64,000 bases of DNA from CAZXSK01 sp964642855. GTDB lineage: Bacteria; Planctomycetota; Phycisphaerae; SM23-33. The translations under genes were made by a program, and so were the position numbers. Position 1 is the stretch's first letter; every line of letters begins with the position of its first letter. Positions 44,407 to 53,630 of this stretch are shown here, in pieces. Where the stretch lies: NCBI GenBank assembly GCA_964642855.1, contig CAZXSK010000010.1, forward strand, positions 12,671 through 76,670, in the 5' to 3' direction. The notes beneath the pieces were generated by a model. It had not been told where the DNA came from. It worked only from the letters and a program-made list of their open reading frames with translations, and ran no database searches.

Positions 44407-45582
44407 TCAGTCAACCTGCAGCGAGTCCGGATCGGGACGGGCCGAAACCGACACGATCAACGCCGTCGCGCCCGCCATCATGATCAGCAACGTTCCGCCA
44501 GCCGAGATGAACGGGAACTGGATGCCCGTGGGAGGAAGCACGCACAGGACGACAGCTACGTGCAGCACGGCTTGGAGTGCAATCAGGAACCCCAGCGATC
44601 CGGCGAGTACAGCCCCGAACCGGTCACCCGCCTTCGCCGCGGCCGAGCGAGCGCAGAAGATCCACACCAGCAACAGGCCCATCAATGTGGCGGCCCCGAC
44701 AAAGCCCCACTCCTCGCAGAATACGGCGAAGATGAAGTCGGTGCTGTCCTCAGGTAAGAATCCCAGCTTGCGTGTGCCGTTTCCCAAACCGCATCCCAGC
44801 CAGCCTCCCTTCGCCAGTGCGATAAGCGATTGTCCAGCCTGGTACGAAGAATGGTTGTCCTGTGACCATGGGTCCAGCATGGCCATGATGCGCGCCCATC
44901 GATGGGGGCTGCGGTAGACCAGAAAGTAGAATCCCGCCGCGGCGGGGGGAAGATATGACATCAGGTACAACAAGGGCACCCTGGCCATCCACATGGCTAC
45001 GCAGGCAACTGCGCCGATGATCACGCCCGTGCCGAAGTCTTCCTTGATCACCACACCGACGCAAACAGCGGCACTCAGAGAAGCGGGAAGAAACGTACGA
45101 AGGAAATCTTTCTTGTTTGTCGAGTCCCGCGACAGCCATGCCGACAGGAACACCACCAGTGTCAGCTTGACCAACTCTGAAGGCTGAAAGCCGATACTCA
45201 CCCCCGCGACGGTCGCGCGAAGCCACCGGCGAGCTCCGTTGATCTCCTTCCCAATTCCGGGCACATAGACCAAGGCAGCGCAGCCTACGGCCAGCACCAG
45301 ACCCACAAGGGGAATCCAGGGCAGGCGTTTACCCCAATTGAGCTTCCGATAGTCCAGCCGCCAGCTAAGAAGAAACACCAAAGCGGCAACTCCCGCGAAG
45401 ACTGTGTTGCGCATGTCGACTCGCTGATACCAGCGGGCGGGAACCGACGCCACCGACGCCAGCGCGCTATGAACCATCACCACGCCAATGCCAAGCAGCA
45501 CAAGCGTCGTAAGAATCAGTGCCTGCCCCGCCGGATTGCTCCGCAGGGCAAGCGTCAGGTTCGGCGTTGGCCTCCGTGCCAT
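44407..45582 (-). CDS. ftsW: FtsW-type SEDS peptidoglycan polymerase
   Basis: 391-aa polytopic glycosyltransferase that polymerises lipid II with FtsI. SEDS landmarks: GARRWL, GFQPSELVKL, KEDFGTGVII, GGWLGCGLGNGTRKLGFLPEDSTDFIFAVFCEEWGF and a final PTGIQFPFISAGGT. Several positions differ from the textbook FtsW (QPDFGT is KEDFGT; LPEAHTD is LPEDSTD; PFISYGG is PFISAGG). About ten membrane helices. It is placed between mraY and the lyase-like gene. RodA would be the alternative, but the dcw position favours FtsW. Confidence 0.94.
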   Translation of the reverse strand: MARRPTPNLTLALRSNPAGQALILTTLVLLGIGVVMVHSALASVASVPARWYQRVDMRNTVFAGVAALVFLLSWRLDYRKLNWGKRLPWIPLVGLVLAVGCAALVYVPGIGKEINGARRWLRATVAGVSIGFQPSELVKLTLVVFLSAWLSRDSTNKKDFLRTFLPASLSAAVCVGVVIKEDFGTGVIIGAVACVAMWMARVPLLYLMSYLPPAAAGFYFLVYRSPHRWARIMAMLDPWSQDNHSSYQAGQSLIALAKGGWLGCGLGNGTRKLGFLPEDSTDFIFAVFCEEWGFVGAATLMGLLLVWIFCARSAAAKAGDRFGAVLAGSLGFLIALQAVLHVAVVLCVLPPTGIQFPFISAGGTLLIMMAGATALIVSVSARPDPDSLQVD

Positions 45583-45645
45583 GGTCCTTCTTCTGTATCG
45601 TCAGCGGCAGGGATTTCTCTCCACCGCATCAACTCTTTCGTTCCT

Positions 45646-45675
45646 GTCCGCCTTCGACCGGTCCGCCTTCGACCG
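45646..45675. repeat. Tandem 15-bp direct repeat between ftsW and mraY
   Basis: Two perfect adjacent copies of GTCCGCCTTCGACCG (45646-45660, 45661-45675), just after the mraY stop and about 64 nt before the ftsW start codon region. Probably a slippage product in non-coding DNA. Confidence 0.6.
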
Positions 45676-45681
45676 GACGCC

Positions 45682-46806
45682 CTAGCTCTTGAGCTTAAGC
45701 GTCGCCAGAGCGATGGCTGCAAATGCGATGCTCAGCAACCAGAACCTTGTAACCACCTTATTCTCCGCCCAGCCTCCCAGATGGAAATGATGGTGAAGTG
45801 GTGCACAGCGGAAGATCCGCTTGCCGCCGATTCCACCCGGCCCCTTGGTGAGTTTGTAGTAGCCCACCTGCAAAATCACGCTGACAGCCTCCATCACAAA
45901 TACCCCTCCAGCGATGAACAGCAGGCACTCCTGACGGGTCACCACGGCGATGAATCCCAGCAGGCCTCCCAATGGCAGGGATCCGGTATCGCCCATGAAC
46001 ACCTGGGCCGGGTTGGCGTTGTACCACAGAAAACCAAGGCATCCTCCGAGCATGGCCCCGCACAAGATCGTCATCTCTGCTGATCCCGCCACGAAAGGCA
46101 TATCGAAAAAAGCCGCCCAGGCTCGAACACCTACGATCCACGCGAGAAGAAGGAATACCATCGAGACGATGCCCAGGCACCCCGCTGCCAAGCCGTCCAT
46201 CCCATCGGTCAGATTCACCGCATTGGACGAACCGACCATCACAAGCACCACGGAAATCATGTACATCCACTTGCTCAGGGCAATCGGTTCAGCGAGGAAC
46301 GGCAGGTAGAATCCATGCGCCGGGTTGATGAGCTCCTGCCCTTCGTACACATGAGACGCCCCACCGTATTTGTACATGAACGGACTGAGCACGATTGCCA
46401 CGCCGATCTGGAACAGCAATTTCTCCCAACTCTTCAAGCCATCGCGCGTTCCTTTACCCGCCTGATGCCGCAACTTCAGCCAGTCGTCCAGTCCCCCAAG
46501 CGTCCCAAGCCAGATCAGTGCGAGCACGCCCATGCGGATGTACATGTTGTAGAGGTCCGCGAACAACAACACTGACACGAGCATCGCGGGAACGATCAGG
46601 ACCCCGCCCATTGTGGGCGTATTGGACTTGTGGCGAGTCAGTTCATTGAGGTCTGCATGGTCGAACTCAGGTCGATCTCCGAGTTTCATCTTGATCAGAA
46701 CACGAATCAGCCTTGGCGCGAAGATCATTACCAGGGCGAAAGATACAACCGCCGCTCCCGTGATACGTAACAGCAGGTGCTTGCCGCCCAGTACCCAGTA
46801 GATCAC
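45682..46806 (-). CDS. mraY: Phospho-N-acetylmuramoyl-pentapeptide transferase
   Basis: 374-aa integral membrane enzyme that makes lipid I on undecaprenyl phosphate. Family blocks are clear: HKSNTPTMGGVLIV after the first helix, NAVNLTDGMDGLAAGC (Asp-rich), MGDTGSLPLGGLLG, and CAPLHHHFHLGGWAENKVVTRFW near the end. About ten helices. The start is GTG, overlapping the murF TGA by 4 nt (GTGA), so it is translationally coupled. Confidence 0.97.
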   Translation of the reverse strand: MIYWVLGGKHLLLRITGAAVVSFALVMIFAPRLIRVLIKMKLGDRPEFDHADLNELTRHKSNTPTMGGVLIVPAMLVSVLLFADLYNMYIRMGVLALIWLGTLGGLDDWLKLRHQAGKGTRDGLKSWEKLLFQIGVAIVLSPFMYKYGGASHVYEGQELINPAHGFYLPFLAEPIALSKWMYMISVVLVMVGSSNAVNLTDGMDGLAAGCLGIVSMVFLLLAWIVGVRAWAAFFDMPFVAGSAEMTILCGAMLGGCLGFLWYNANPAQVFMGDTGSLPLGGLLGFIAVVTRQECLLFIAGGVFVMEAVSVILQVGYYKLTKGPGGIGGKRIFRCAPLHHHFHLGGWAENKVVTRFWLLSIAFAAIALATLKLKS

Positions 46807-48230
46807 GCGTGCGTCCCCTCCTCGCCTCGCTGGTCTCCCCGCTGAGTATCCTCTGCGCCCATCTCGCTGGCGATCGCCCGGACAACCCGCTCCATTCGCA
46901 TGGAACGGGAGCCTTTCACCAGCACCAGGTCACCGGGCCTCAGCCAATCGCACACGTCGTCCATGACCTGCTCCACCGTCAAGTAGGTCCGTGTCTGCTG
47001 GTCCTCTTTCGCTGCTCCCTCCGCCAACTTCACCCCCAACTCACCGACCCCGATGACCAGATCCAGCCCGCGCCGGGCTACGTCAAGCCCGGTCTCCAAG
47101 TGCAACTGCTCCGCCTGGTCGCCGAGTTCGCACATATCTCCGGCTATGAGCACCCGGCGTTTCGCGTCGTTGTCGACCAGCACATCCGCCGCGGCGACCA
47201 TGCTGGCGGGGTTGGCGTTGTAGGCGTCGTTGATCACGGTCACCTCACCGGCATCGGTCCACTCCAGCCGCATTGCTTCGCCGGTGAAATCCGCCAGTGC
47301 CTCGGCGGCTTCGTCCTGAGAGAACCCAAACCGCTGGGCAACGGCAATAGCCGCCAGCGCATTGAGTGCGTTATGATGCCCGGCAACGGGAAGGTCTGCC
47401 CAGAGGCGATTGTTGACCTCAAACCGCACGCCTCGTCCGGATGGTTCGTAGCCGGTCAGACGAATGTCGGCTTCCTCAGCCTCGCCGAAAAGGATCACCC
47501 GCTCACGGTAGGCTCCCAAGCTGCGACGAAGCACATCGCTGTCCGCCGTGACGACTGCCATGCCGCGCTGCCGGAGTCGCCCCAACAACGATGCCTTCTC
47601 ACTGGCGACACGATCCACGCTGCCCAGCCCCTCCAGGTGCGTCGCCGAGCAGGACGTAATCACAGCCACGTTCGGCTCGCACGCAGCAGCAAGTCTGGAG
47701 ATCTCGCCCGGGGCGCTCGTGCCCAGTTCGACGACCACGTAATCATCACTCAGACCGGCATCCAGCAAGGTCAATGGGACGCCGATCCGGTTGTTGTAGC
47801 TCATCGGGCTGCACGAGCCCTTGAGTTTCTTGCCGAGGACATGATGGATCATCCGCTTGACCGTGGTCTTGCCATTGGAACCGGTCACCGCAACGACGTC
47901 GGCAGAACCCGCTTTGCGGTTGGCCGCCCCCAGTTCCATCAGTGCCTGGTGAGTGTCCAACACCCCGATGATCCCGCCATAAAAGAGGCAGGACACTTCA
48001 TCGGGCACCTTTACGTCCCGACGAATCACCGCCGCTACGCACCCCTTCTCGCCGGCCTCCCGCAGGAAGTTGTGGCCATCGAAGTGCTCGCCGGGAATCG
48101 CAACGAACAGGTCACCGTCCCTTGCGGTTCTGCTGTCGATGCTCACATTGCCCACCATCAGGTCCCCGCCGGAGCTTAATCGCCACCCGCGGACCACCTT
48201 CCGGATTTCTTCCATCGTCAGGGGCTTCAT
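46803..48230 (-). CDS. murF: UDP-MurNAc-tripeptide--D-Ala-D-Ala ligase
   Basis: 475 aa. Adds the D-Ala-D-Ala dipeptide to complete the pentapeptide. ATP loop VTGSNGKTTVKRMI, central NRIGVPLTLL and LGTSAPGEISRLA, C-terminal NDAYNANPASM (typical MurF), then DMCELGD. The stop is shared with the mraY start; its own ATG overlaps murE by 4 nt (ATGA). Confidence 0.97.
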   Translation of the reverse strand: MKPLTMEEIRKVVRGWRLSSGGDLMVGNVSIDSRTARDGDLFVAIPGEHFDGHNFLREAGEKGCVAAVIRRDVKVPDEVSCLFYGGIIGVLDTHQALMELGAANRKAGSADVVAVTGSNGKTTVKRMIHHVLGKKLKGSCSPMSYNNRIGVPLTLLDAGLSDDYVVVELGTSAPGEISRLAAACEPNVAVITSCSATHLEGLGSVDRVASEKASLLGRLRQRGMAVVTADSDVLRRSLGAYRERVILFGEAEEADIRLTGYEPSGRGVRFEVNNRLWADLPVAGHHNALNALAAIAVAQRFGFSQDEAAEALADFTGEAMRLEWTDAGEVTVINDAYNANPASMVAAADVLVDNDAKRRVLIAGDMCELGDQAEQLHLETGLDVARRGLDLVIGVGELGVKLAEGAAKEDQQTRTYLTVEQVMDDVCDWLRPGDLVLVKGSRSMRMERVVRAIASEMGAEDTQRGDQRGEEGTHA

Positions 48231-49696
48231 GCCCGCTCCTCTCGCTGCTGCAATGCCTCAGACGCTACGGCTACGTCGTCGAAGTCGCTCCACTCGTCGC
48301 CCACCACCTGGTAGGTTTCGTGGCCCTTGCCGGCGATCAGCACAACGTCGCCGTCTTCGGCCATGGCCACGGCATGGGCGATCGCCTGGCCTCGATCGAC
48401 AAGCACATCGGACCGCGTTCTGCCGTCGGAGTCCAATCCGCCGACGATTTCTCCGATGATCACGCGAGGATCCTCGCTGCGCGGGTTATCGCTGGTAATC
48501 ACCAGCCGGTCAGCAAGATCCTCGGCCACCTGCGCCATCCTTGGCCTCTTCGTGCGGTCACGGTCGCCTCCGCATCCGAACACCACGATCAGCCGTCCCC
48601 GGGTAACCGGCCTCAAAGACCGCAGCACATTCCGCAGCGCATCGTCGGTGTGGGCATAGTCCACGAACACGTCGAAGCCGGCGTCATTGTGCACGCGCTC
48701 AAGCCGCCCGGCTACGCAGGAAACGTTGGCCAGGGAGTCGGCGATAGTCTCAAGGCCCACCCCGAGGGCAAGGGACGCACCACTGGCAGCGAGGGCATTG
48801 TACACATTGTGACGGCCGATCAAGGGCGTAACCACCCGGACCTCACCGAGAGGCGTCACCAGATCCAGTTTGCTTCCGGTGGCATCCATCCCGTGGACTC
48901 GCCCGCGAACCTGTGAAAGCGGATTCAGACCGTACCAGCTTATCTCCGCAGGGGTGGCCTGCGCGATGGCTTCACCAGCCGGATCGTCACGGTTGATTAC
49001 CGCCGCGGCCCGAGGCGACAGACGTTCGAAAAGGAGCCGCTTGGCCCCAAGGTAGTTCTCCATCGTCTCGTGGTAATCCAGATGGTCGCCCGAGAGGTTG
49101 GTGAATACCCCAACGTCGAAACCCACGCCAGCCGTTCGGTCCTGATGCAGAGCATGGGACGAAGCTTCCATTACGAGATGTGTCCTGCCCGTCCGGACCA
49201 TCTCATCGCACAACTCCGCCAGAGATACTGGATCCGGGGTGGTCGTCCCCGCCGGACGGACTCGAGCGCCCGTGTCGTAGCGAATAGTTCCCAGAAGCCC
49301 GACCCGGTGGCCTGCTCCCTCCAGGATGGCACGAACCAGGTGAGCGACCGTAGTCTTGCCGTTGGTTCCCGTGATGCCGACGCACGTGAGCTTCCGCGAA
49401 GGCCAGCCAAGAATGGCCTGCGCCAGTTTACCGCATGCCGATCGGGAATCGGCCACGATTGCGTGCGGCACGCCCTCCGGCACTCGCGATGGATCCTCAC
49501 ATGCGACCGCCGCCGCGCCGCCCTCAATGGCGGCTTCGATGAACTCGTGCCCGTCTCGGGCCCACCCTCGAACCGCCACGAAGCACGATCCTGCCCTGCA
49601 CGCGCGCGAATCGATCACAACGTCCGAGACGTCGGCGTCTCCGGAGAGTTCGGCGGGAGTCAGGCCCGCCTGCTGAAGCAACTGGGAAAGCCGCAT
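48227..49696 (-). CDS. murE: UDP-MurNAc-tripeptide synthetase (mDAP-adding)
   Basis: 489 aa. ATP loop VGITGTNGKTTVAHLV, C-terminal ligase domain, and the specificity motif SDNPRSEDP. DNPR marks enzymes that add meso-diaminopimelate rather than lysine, so peptidoglycan is predicted to be mDAP type. The ATG at 49696 begins MRLSQLLQQAGL as in homologues; earlier in-frame starts lie in a hairpin. Upstream 144 nt separate it from ftsI, and murF follows with a 4-nt overlap. Confidence 0.96.
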   Translation of the reverse strand: MRLSQLLQQAGLTPAELSGDADVSDVVIDSRACRAGSCFVAVRGWARDGHEFIEAAIEGGAAAVACEDPSRVPEGVPHAIVADSRSACGKLAQAILGWPSRKLTCVGITGTNGKTTVAHLVRAILEGAGHRVGLLGTIRYDTGARVRPAGTTTPDPVSLAELCDEMVRTGRTHLVMEASSHALHQDRTAGVGFDVGVFTNLSGDHLDYHETMENYLGAKRLLFERLSPRAAAVINRDDPAGEAIAQATPAEISWYGLNPLSQVRGRVHGMDATGSKLDLVTPLGEVRVVTPLIGRHNVYNALAASGASLALGVGLETIADSLANVSCVAGRLERVHNDAGFDVFVDYAHTDDALRNVLRSLRPVTRGRLIVVFGCGGDRDRTKRPRMAQVAEDLADRLVITSDNPRSEDPRVIIGEIVGGLDSDGRTRSDVLVDRGQAIAHAVAMAEDGDVVLIAGKGHETYQVVGDEWSDFDDVAVASEALQQREERA

Positions 49697-49749
49697 CACC
49701 ACATCCCGTCTACGCCAGGAACCACGCGAGAGCGGGTAATCATATCGCC

Positions 49750-49789
49750 GTCCGGGGCCGTCGTGGACCGTCCACGACGGACCCCGGAC
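49750..49789. repeat. Long GC-rich hairpin between ftsI and murE
   Basis: 18-bp arms with a single bulge: 49750-49767 pairs with 49771-49789, loop of 3 nt. Neither strand carries a T-tract, so it is not a standard terminator. It sits 54 nt upstream of the murE start inside the dcw transcript. Confidence 0.7.
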
Positions 49790-49840
49790 CAACGCTGGGT
49801 TCCAACATACCACGTTCCGCGCCCCAGAGGAGGGCCTGCC

Positions 49841-51589
49841 TCACCAACCTCGGGCAACAGTACCAGCCGGCTCGCGGTCCGGAGGCACGCCCAGATAGGT
49901 TAGCGTTTCCTTCAGCACCTCTCTGACCGCCGGAGCGGCTACCGTGCCGCCGTAGTAACCCTTTGAGCGGTCCGGCCAGTAGACCGATACCAGGCAGATC
50001 ACGGCGGGCTTATCAACCGGCGCCCCGCCCACAAACGAACCAACGTAGGCGCCTTCAACATATCCCCCGGGGCCTGCAATCTGTGCCGTACCGGTCTTAC
50101 CGAAGCTGGTCCACTGATCGAGACGACATCTCTTGCCAGTGCCCCGCTCAACGACCTGGGCCAGAACTTCTCGGCTGCGACGAGACGTTTGCTCACTGAG
50201 AAGGTGCCTGATCGTGCGCGGGTTGTTCCGCCACGCAACCTGGCCGCTGGGGTCCGTAACATGGCTGACCAAACGAGGCTGCATCAGATACCCGCCATTG
50301 CATATCGCGCTGTAGGCCATGGCCAGTTGGATCGACGTCGTCGAGATCTCCTGCCCGAACGGCACCCGCCGCAGACTGTATCCGTCCCATCGATCGGCTG
50401 GCCGGACAATGCCCGGACTCTCGCCCGACAGCCGAACGCCCGTACGCTCACCAAATGAGTACAGTCGGCAGATGCGATACAACCGGCGGTTGCCGATCAT
50501 CTCGCCGAGCTTGGCCATCAGGATATTGCTGGAATGCACGACGCCATCCTCAACCGTCATGTCGTCGTAGGCCTTGCCGTGATCACTGATTCGTCCTCCG
50601 CGATGAGCGCGGTAGACCCCGTGATACTGGCCGATGGGCATGACGGTATCGTAGCTGACGATCCCCGCTTCGACAGCGGCAGCCGTTATCAGTGGCTTGA
50701 ATATGCTGCCCGGTTCGTATGGCGCTGTGACGGCCTTGTTGGTCCGTGCGTTCGGGTCGGCAGTGCTGTACTCGTTGGGGTTGAAGGCGGGAGCCGAGCA
50801 CAATGCCAGTACCGCGCCGGTGTACGGGTCAATCACAACCCCCGCCGCCCAACGGGCACCATACCGGTCGGCAGCACCAGACACCGCTCGCTCGAGGCTC
50901 GACTGGATCATCGCATCGATACAGAGATGCACGCTGCCACCGTCCCGTGGAGCGACACATTCATCCGCGATAGGCCAGATCGCTCGCCTTCGGGCATCAG
51001 CCAGCATCACCCGCTTACCTCCCTGGCAGCGAAGAAATGTCTCCATTGACAACTCAATGCCGCCGCCAGGCCTTCCGTCTCGCAGGCGGAAACCCACCAC
51101 CGAAGACGCAAGCCCGTCGTTGGGATACTCACGTCGCCATTCGTACTGGATGCCAACCGCCCGATATCCCAGATCGCGAACGGCCTGGGCCTGATCGGAC
51201 GTGATCTCTCGCTTCAGCCACGCGAACTGCCTGTCGCGACGCTGAAGAATTGCCATCTGGATCTCGTAGGGGTCGGCATCGATGGCCTGACCTACCTTCT
51301 CACAGGTTTCGGCCAGATCTTTCGTGTCGATCAGAGAAGGGTCAACGAAGCAGGAAGGCACCTGCCTGCTGCCAGCCAACAGGACCCCCCTGCCCCGCGT
51401 GGCCGCGTAGATGCTTCCGATCCGCCCGGGCAGCCGAACCACCAGCCGTTCCTGTCGGTCCGCCTTGGCGACCATCTCGGGGCGGTCATCCCGCACGAGC
51501 ACCGCAAGTCTCAGGCCCAGTCCTGCAAGCGCAATGGCAAGCAGGCCGAATGTCAGATCGAATCGCCATGTCTTGCGGAAGGTTACCAC
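49841..51589 (-). CDS. ftsI: Class B penicillin-binding protein (FtsI/PBP3-like)
   Basis: 582-aa septal transpeptidase. Membrane anchor at about residues 13-32, PBP dimer domain, transpeptidase domain with Ser295 in EPGSIFKPL (SxxK), HSSN (SxN, 353-355) and GKTGTAQ (KTG, 498-500). All three motifs are intact. The start is taken as GTG at 51589, 6 nt after GGGAG; the TTG one codon earlier is closer. It follows the ftsL-like gene by 52 nt. Confidence 0.96.
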   Translation of the reverse strand: MVTFRKTWRFDLTFGLLAIALAGLGLRLAVLVRDDRPEMVAKADRQERLVVRLPGRIGSIYAATRGRGVLLAGSRQVPSCFVDPSLIDTKDLAETCEKVGQAIDADPYEIQMAILQRRDRQFAWLKREITSDQAQAVRDLGYRAVGIQYEWRREYPNDGLASSVVGFRLRDGRPGGGIELSMETFLRCQGGKRVMLADARRRAIWPIADECVAPRDGGSVHLCIDAMIQSSLERAVSGAADRYGARWAAGVVIDPYTGAVLALCSAPAFNPNEYSTADPNARTNKAVTAPYEPGSIFKPLITAAAVEAGIVSYDTVMPIGQYHGVYRAHRGGRISDHGKAYDDMTVEDGVVHSSNILMAKLGEMIGNRRLYRICRLYSFGERTGVRLSGESPGIVRPADRWDGYSLRRVPFGQEISTTSIQLAMAYSAICNGGYLMQPRLVSHVTDPSGQVAWRNNPRTIRHLLSEQTSRRSREVLAQVVERGTGKRCRLDQWTSFGKTGTAQIAGPGGYVEGAYVGSFVGGAPVDKPAVICLVSVYWPDRSKGYYGGTVAAPAVREVLKETLTYLGVPPDREPAGTVARGW

Positions 51590-51641
51590 CAAAGGCTCCC
51601 AGGCATCAGGTCCGGTCCGAGGTCACTCATGTCGCGACCAG

Positions 51642-51941
51642 CTAGTCGTTTTCTGCGTAAACGGATGCCAACTCACCCTCGACGGGTATCTCGTCGGTTA
51701 GGTCCAGCGCCATACTCTGGGCCCGCTCCATGACGGCATCGGGCGACGTCACATAACCGAGGCGTACGTGTCGGTCGGCCAGTTCGCGACGCAATGCAAC
51801 CCGCTCCAATTGGAGGCGTTGAGTCTCATGGCGCATCGCCATGTCACGACGCACCAAGTGCACCTTTGCCACCTGAACCCCGACGACCAGCAGGATCGCG
51901 GCGACGGCCGATACGAATATGGTGTGAAAACTCGGGCGCAT
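51642..51941 (-). CDS. ftsL: FtsL-like bitopic division protein
   Basis: 99 aa. One membrane helix (HTIFVSAVAAILLVVGVQVAKV, residues 5-28) and a heptad-like coiled coil (RHETQRLQLERVALRRELADRHVRLGYVTSPDAVMERAQSM split over a periplasmic segment). FtsL proteins diverge strongly in sequence, so the call rests on size, topology and position between rsmH and ftsI, where ftsL is found. It would stabilise FtsQ and FtsI/FtsW. Confidence 0.78.
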   Translation of the reverse strand: MRPSFHTIFVSAVAAILLVVGVQVAKVHLVRRDMAMRHETQRLQLERVALRRELADRHVRLGYVTSPDAVMERAQSMALDLTDEIPVEGELASVYAEND

Positions 51942-51978
51942 CGTTCTCTCCGTAGAATCGAGGGAATGCGTCAGTGGC

Positions 51979-52428
51979 TCAGGGAATCACCAGCCTCACA
52001 CCCACGGGCACTACGCCGGGGTCACTGATTACATCCCGATTTGCGCGGAAGATGTCCAGGTACCGACCGCCCTGATCGGGCCCGTAGTGACGACGGGCAA
52101 TTGCGATCAACGTGTCACCGTCGCGGGTCAAGTAGGTTCGTCGACGAGGCTGACTTGGCTGTCGGTGGGTTGTCGATTCGGATCGCTCGTCACGGCGCCG
52201 AGTGGTTCTCTCAACGGAGGCACGTTCAGCCGCCCGGCGTGCCCTCTCGTACGAACCGGCCAGCACAGGCTGCGGCTCAGGCTGGTCCTGCAGATCGGCT
52301 GCACCACGCAGCGAAGCAGCCATCTCTCGTGGCACACCGGCCTCATTGGTCAGCTCCCCGAGCACCAACCCAAAAGCGAAGATGAAGACCAATCCGATCA
52401 GTAGTCCAACTCTCGTCTCTCGCGTCAT
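51979..52428 (-). CDS. Membrane-anchored LysM protein in the dcw cluster
   Basis: 149 aa. An N-terminal helix (VGLLIGLVFIFAFGLVLGEL, residues 6-25), an Arg/Glu-rich linker of about 70 residues, then one C-terminal LysM domain (RRTYLTRDGDTLIAIARRHYGPDQ to VPVGVRLVIP), which binds glycan strands of peptidoglycan. GGGAG lies 6 nt before the ATG at 52428. The gene stands between rsmH and ftsL, where no LysM gene is usual; it may tether the division complex to the wall. Confidence 0.85.
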   Translation of the reverse strand: MTRETRVGLLIGLVFIFAFGLVLGELTNEAGVPREMAASLRGAADLQDQPEPQPVLAGSYERARRAAERASVERTTRRRDERSESTTHRQPSQPRRRTYLTRDGDTLIAIARRHYGPDQGGRYLDIFRANRDVISDPGVVPVGVRLVIP

Positions 52429-52466
52429 CGTGCACTCCCTTGCTGCTGTGTTGGCTTCCTTGCCAG

Positions 52467-53375
52467 TCAGGCGATTCGTTCGATGGCCCGCAACCTGGCC
52501 GACCGGCTGCGCGGGTTGTTTGCAGTCTCTTCGTCGGTGGCGGTCACTGGCTTTTTCGTCAGCCGCCGCATCACGCCCTGCACCTCCCACTCGATGAAAG
52601 CCCGTTTGACGGGGCGATCTTCGAGTGAGTGGAAGCTGATGATCGCCGCCCTGCCACCGACAGCCAGCCCGTTCCGAAGGGTCGCCAGCAGCTTGTCGAG
52701 GCTGTCGAGTTCCTCGTTGACCGCGATCCGAAGCGCCTGAAAGGTTCGTGTTGCCGGATGCACGCCTCGCCTTGACCGCCGAGCCCGTACCGGCACAGCC
52801 GACGCGACGATCTCAGCCAGCTGCAATGTGCGGTCGATCCGTCCGCGCTTCCGTGCGTGGACGATCGCCCGCGCTATCCGCCGACTGAAGCGATCTTCGC
52901 CCCATCGGTAGATCAGGTCGGCGAGTTCCTTCTCGCCAAGGTCGTTGACAAAGTCGGCCGCGGTGCGGCTTCGCCGTTCGTCGAGTCTCATATCCAGAGG
53001 CCCGTCCGCCTGGAAGCTCAGACCCCGCCGAGGATCATCCAGTTGCGTGGAGGCGATGCCCAGGTCCGCGAGGATCGCATCGACCCGGGCAACGCCCACC
53101 TGCCGCAACACCTCAGCCAACTCCGAGAAGTTCGCCTGAAACAACCGAACACGGTCGCCGAACCTCTTGAGGCGCTCCTTCGCCTTCCGGAGGTTCGCTT
53201 CGTCGACATCCATGCCGACAAGCCTTGCCGAAGTCCCAGCCTTCTCGAGCATCGCCTCTGCGTGTCCTGCCAGCCCGATAGTGCAGTCCACCAGCACCGA
53301 CCGGCCGGTCAGGTCAAGCTGCTCAAGCACTTCCCGGCATAGAACCGGAATGTGCCCCGCGTGGCGACCGGTCAA
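52467..53375 (-). CDS. rsmH: 16S rRNA m4C1402 methyltransferase
   Basis: 302-aa SAM-dependent enzyme (old name MraW) that methylates C1402 in the P-site of 16S rRNA. Start block GHIPVLCREVLEQLDL, SAM motif VDCTIGLAGHAEAML, ADLGIASTQLDDPRRGLSF, and C-terminal NNPRSRSARLRAIERI, all family hallmarks. The start is TTG at 53375, 9 nt after an AGGAG that begins at the upstream gene's stop. It is the second conserved gene of the dcw cluster. Confidence 0.96.
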   Translation of the reverse strand: MTGRHAGHIPVLCREVLEQLDLTGRSVLVDCTIGLAGHAEAMLEKAGTSARLVGMDVDEANLRKAKERLKRFGDRVRLFQANFSELAEVLRQVGVARVDAILADLGIASTQLDDPRRGLSFQADGPLDMRLDERRSRTAADFVNDLGEKELADLIYRWGEDRFSRRIARAIVHARKRGRIDRTLQLAEIVASAVPVRARRSRRGVHPATRTFQALRIAVNEELDSLDKLLATLRNGLAVGGRAAIISFHSLEDRPVKRAFIEWEVQGVMRRLTKKPVTATDEETANNPRSRSARLRAIERIA

Positions 53376-53387
53376 GAGTTCCGTCTC

Positions 53388-53630
53388 CTAGGTCGCCGCA
53401 ACACTGGAGCCCAAGGCCGCCCTGACGCGGGCAGAAAAGTCGATCGAGGCGTAGCCATCCCCCAGGGCCTGAACCCGGACCAGCCTTTCAGCCAGCTCCG
53501 ACAGGCGCCGACGAGACCCGTCGTCCAGCCTCGACGGGTCGTTCAGCCGGTCCCGGAGTTCCGCGAGGGACACCCGGCGACGTCCTTGCCGCCCGTTCCG
53601 CTCGCCCTGGACTTGCTGAGGGATTGGCAT
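53388..53630 (-). CDS. Small protein of unknown function between mraZ and rsmH
   Basis: 80 aa, basic and helical (VSLAELRDRLNDPSRLDDGSRRRLSELAERLVRVQAL split over two helices). No family recognised. The ATG at 53630 has AAGGA 7 nt upstream. A longer form from 53750, just after the mraZ stop, has a poor site but would add 40 residues. The gene stays in the same direction with 12 nt to the rsmH start. Confidence 0.65.
   Translation of the reverse strand: MPIPQQVQGERNGRQGRRRVSLAELRDRLNDPSRLDDGSRRRLSELAERLVRVQALGDGYASIDFSARVRAALGSSVAAT

Noticed and set aside
46809..48179. 456-aa plus-strand frame opposite murF
   Set aside because: Antisense shadow; MurF motifs on the minus strand are decisive.
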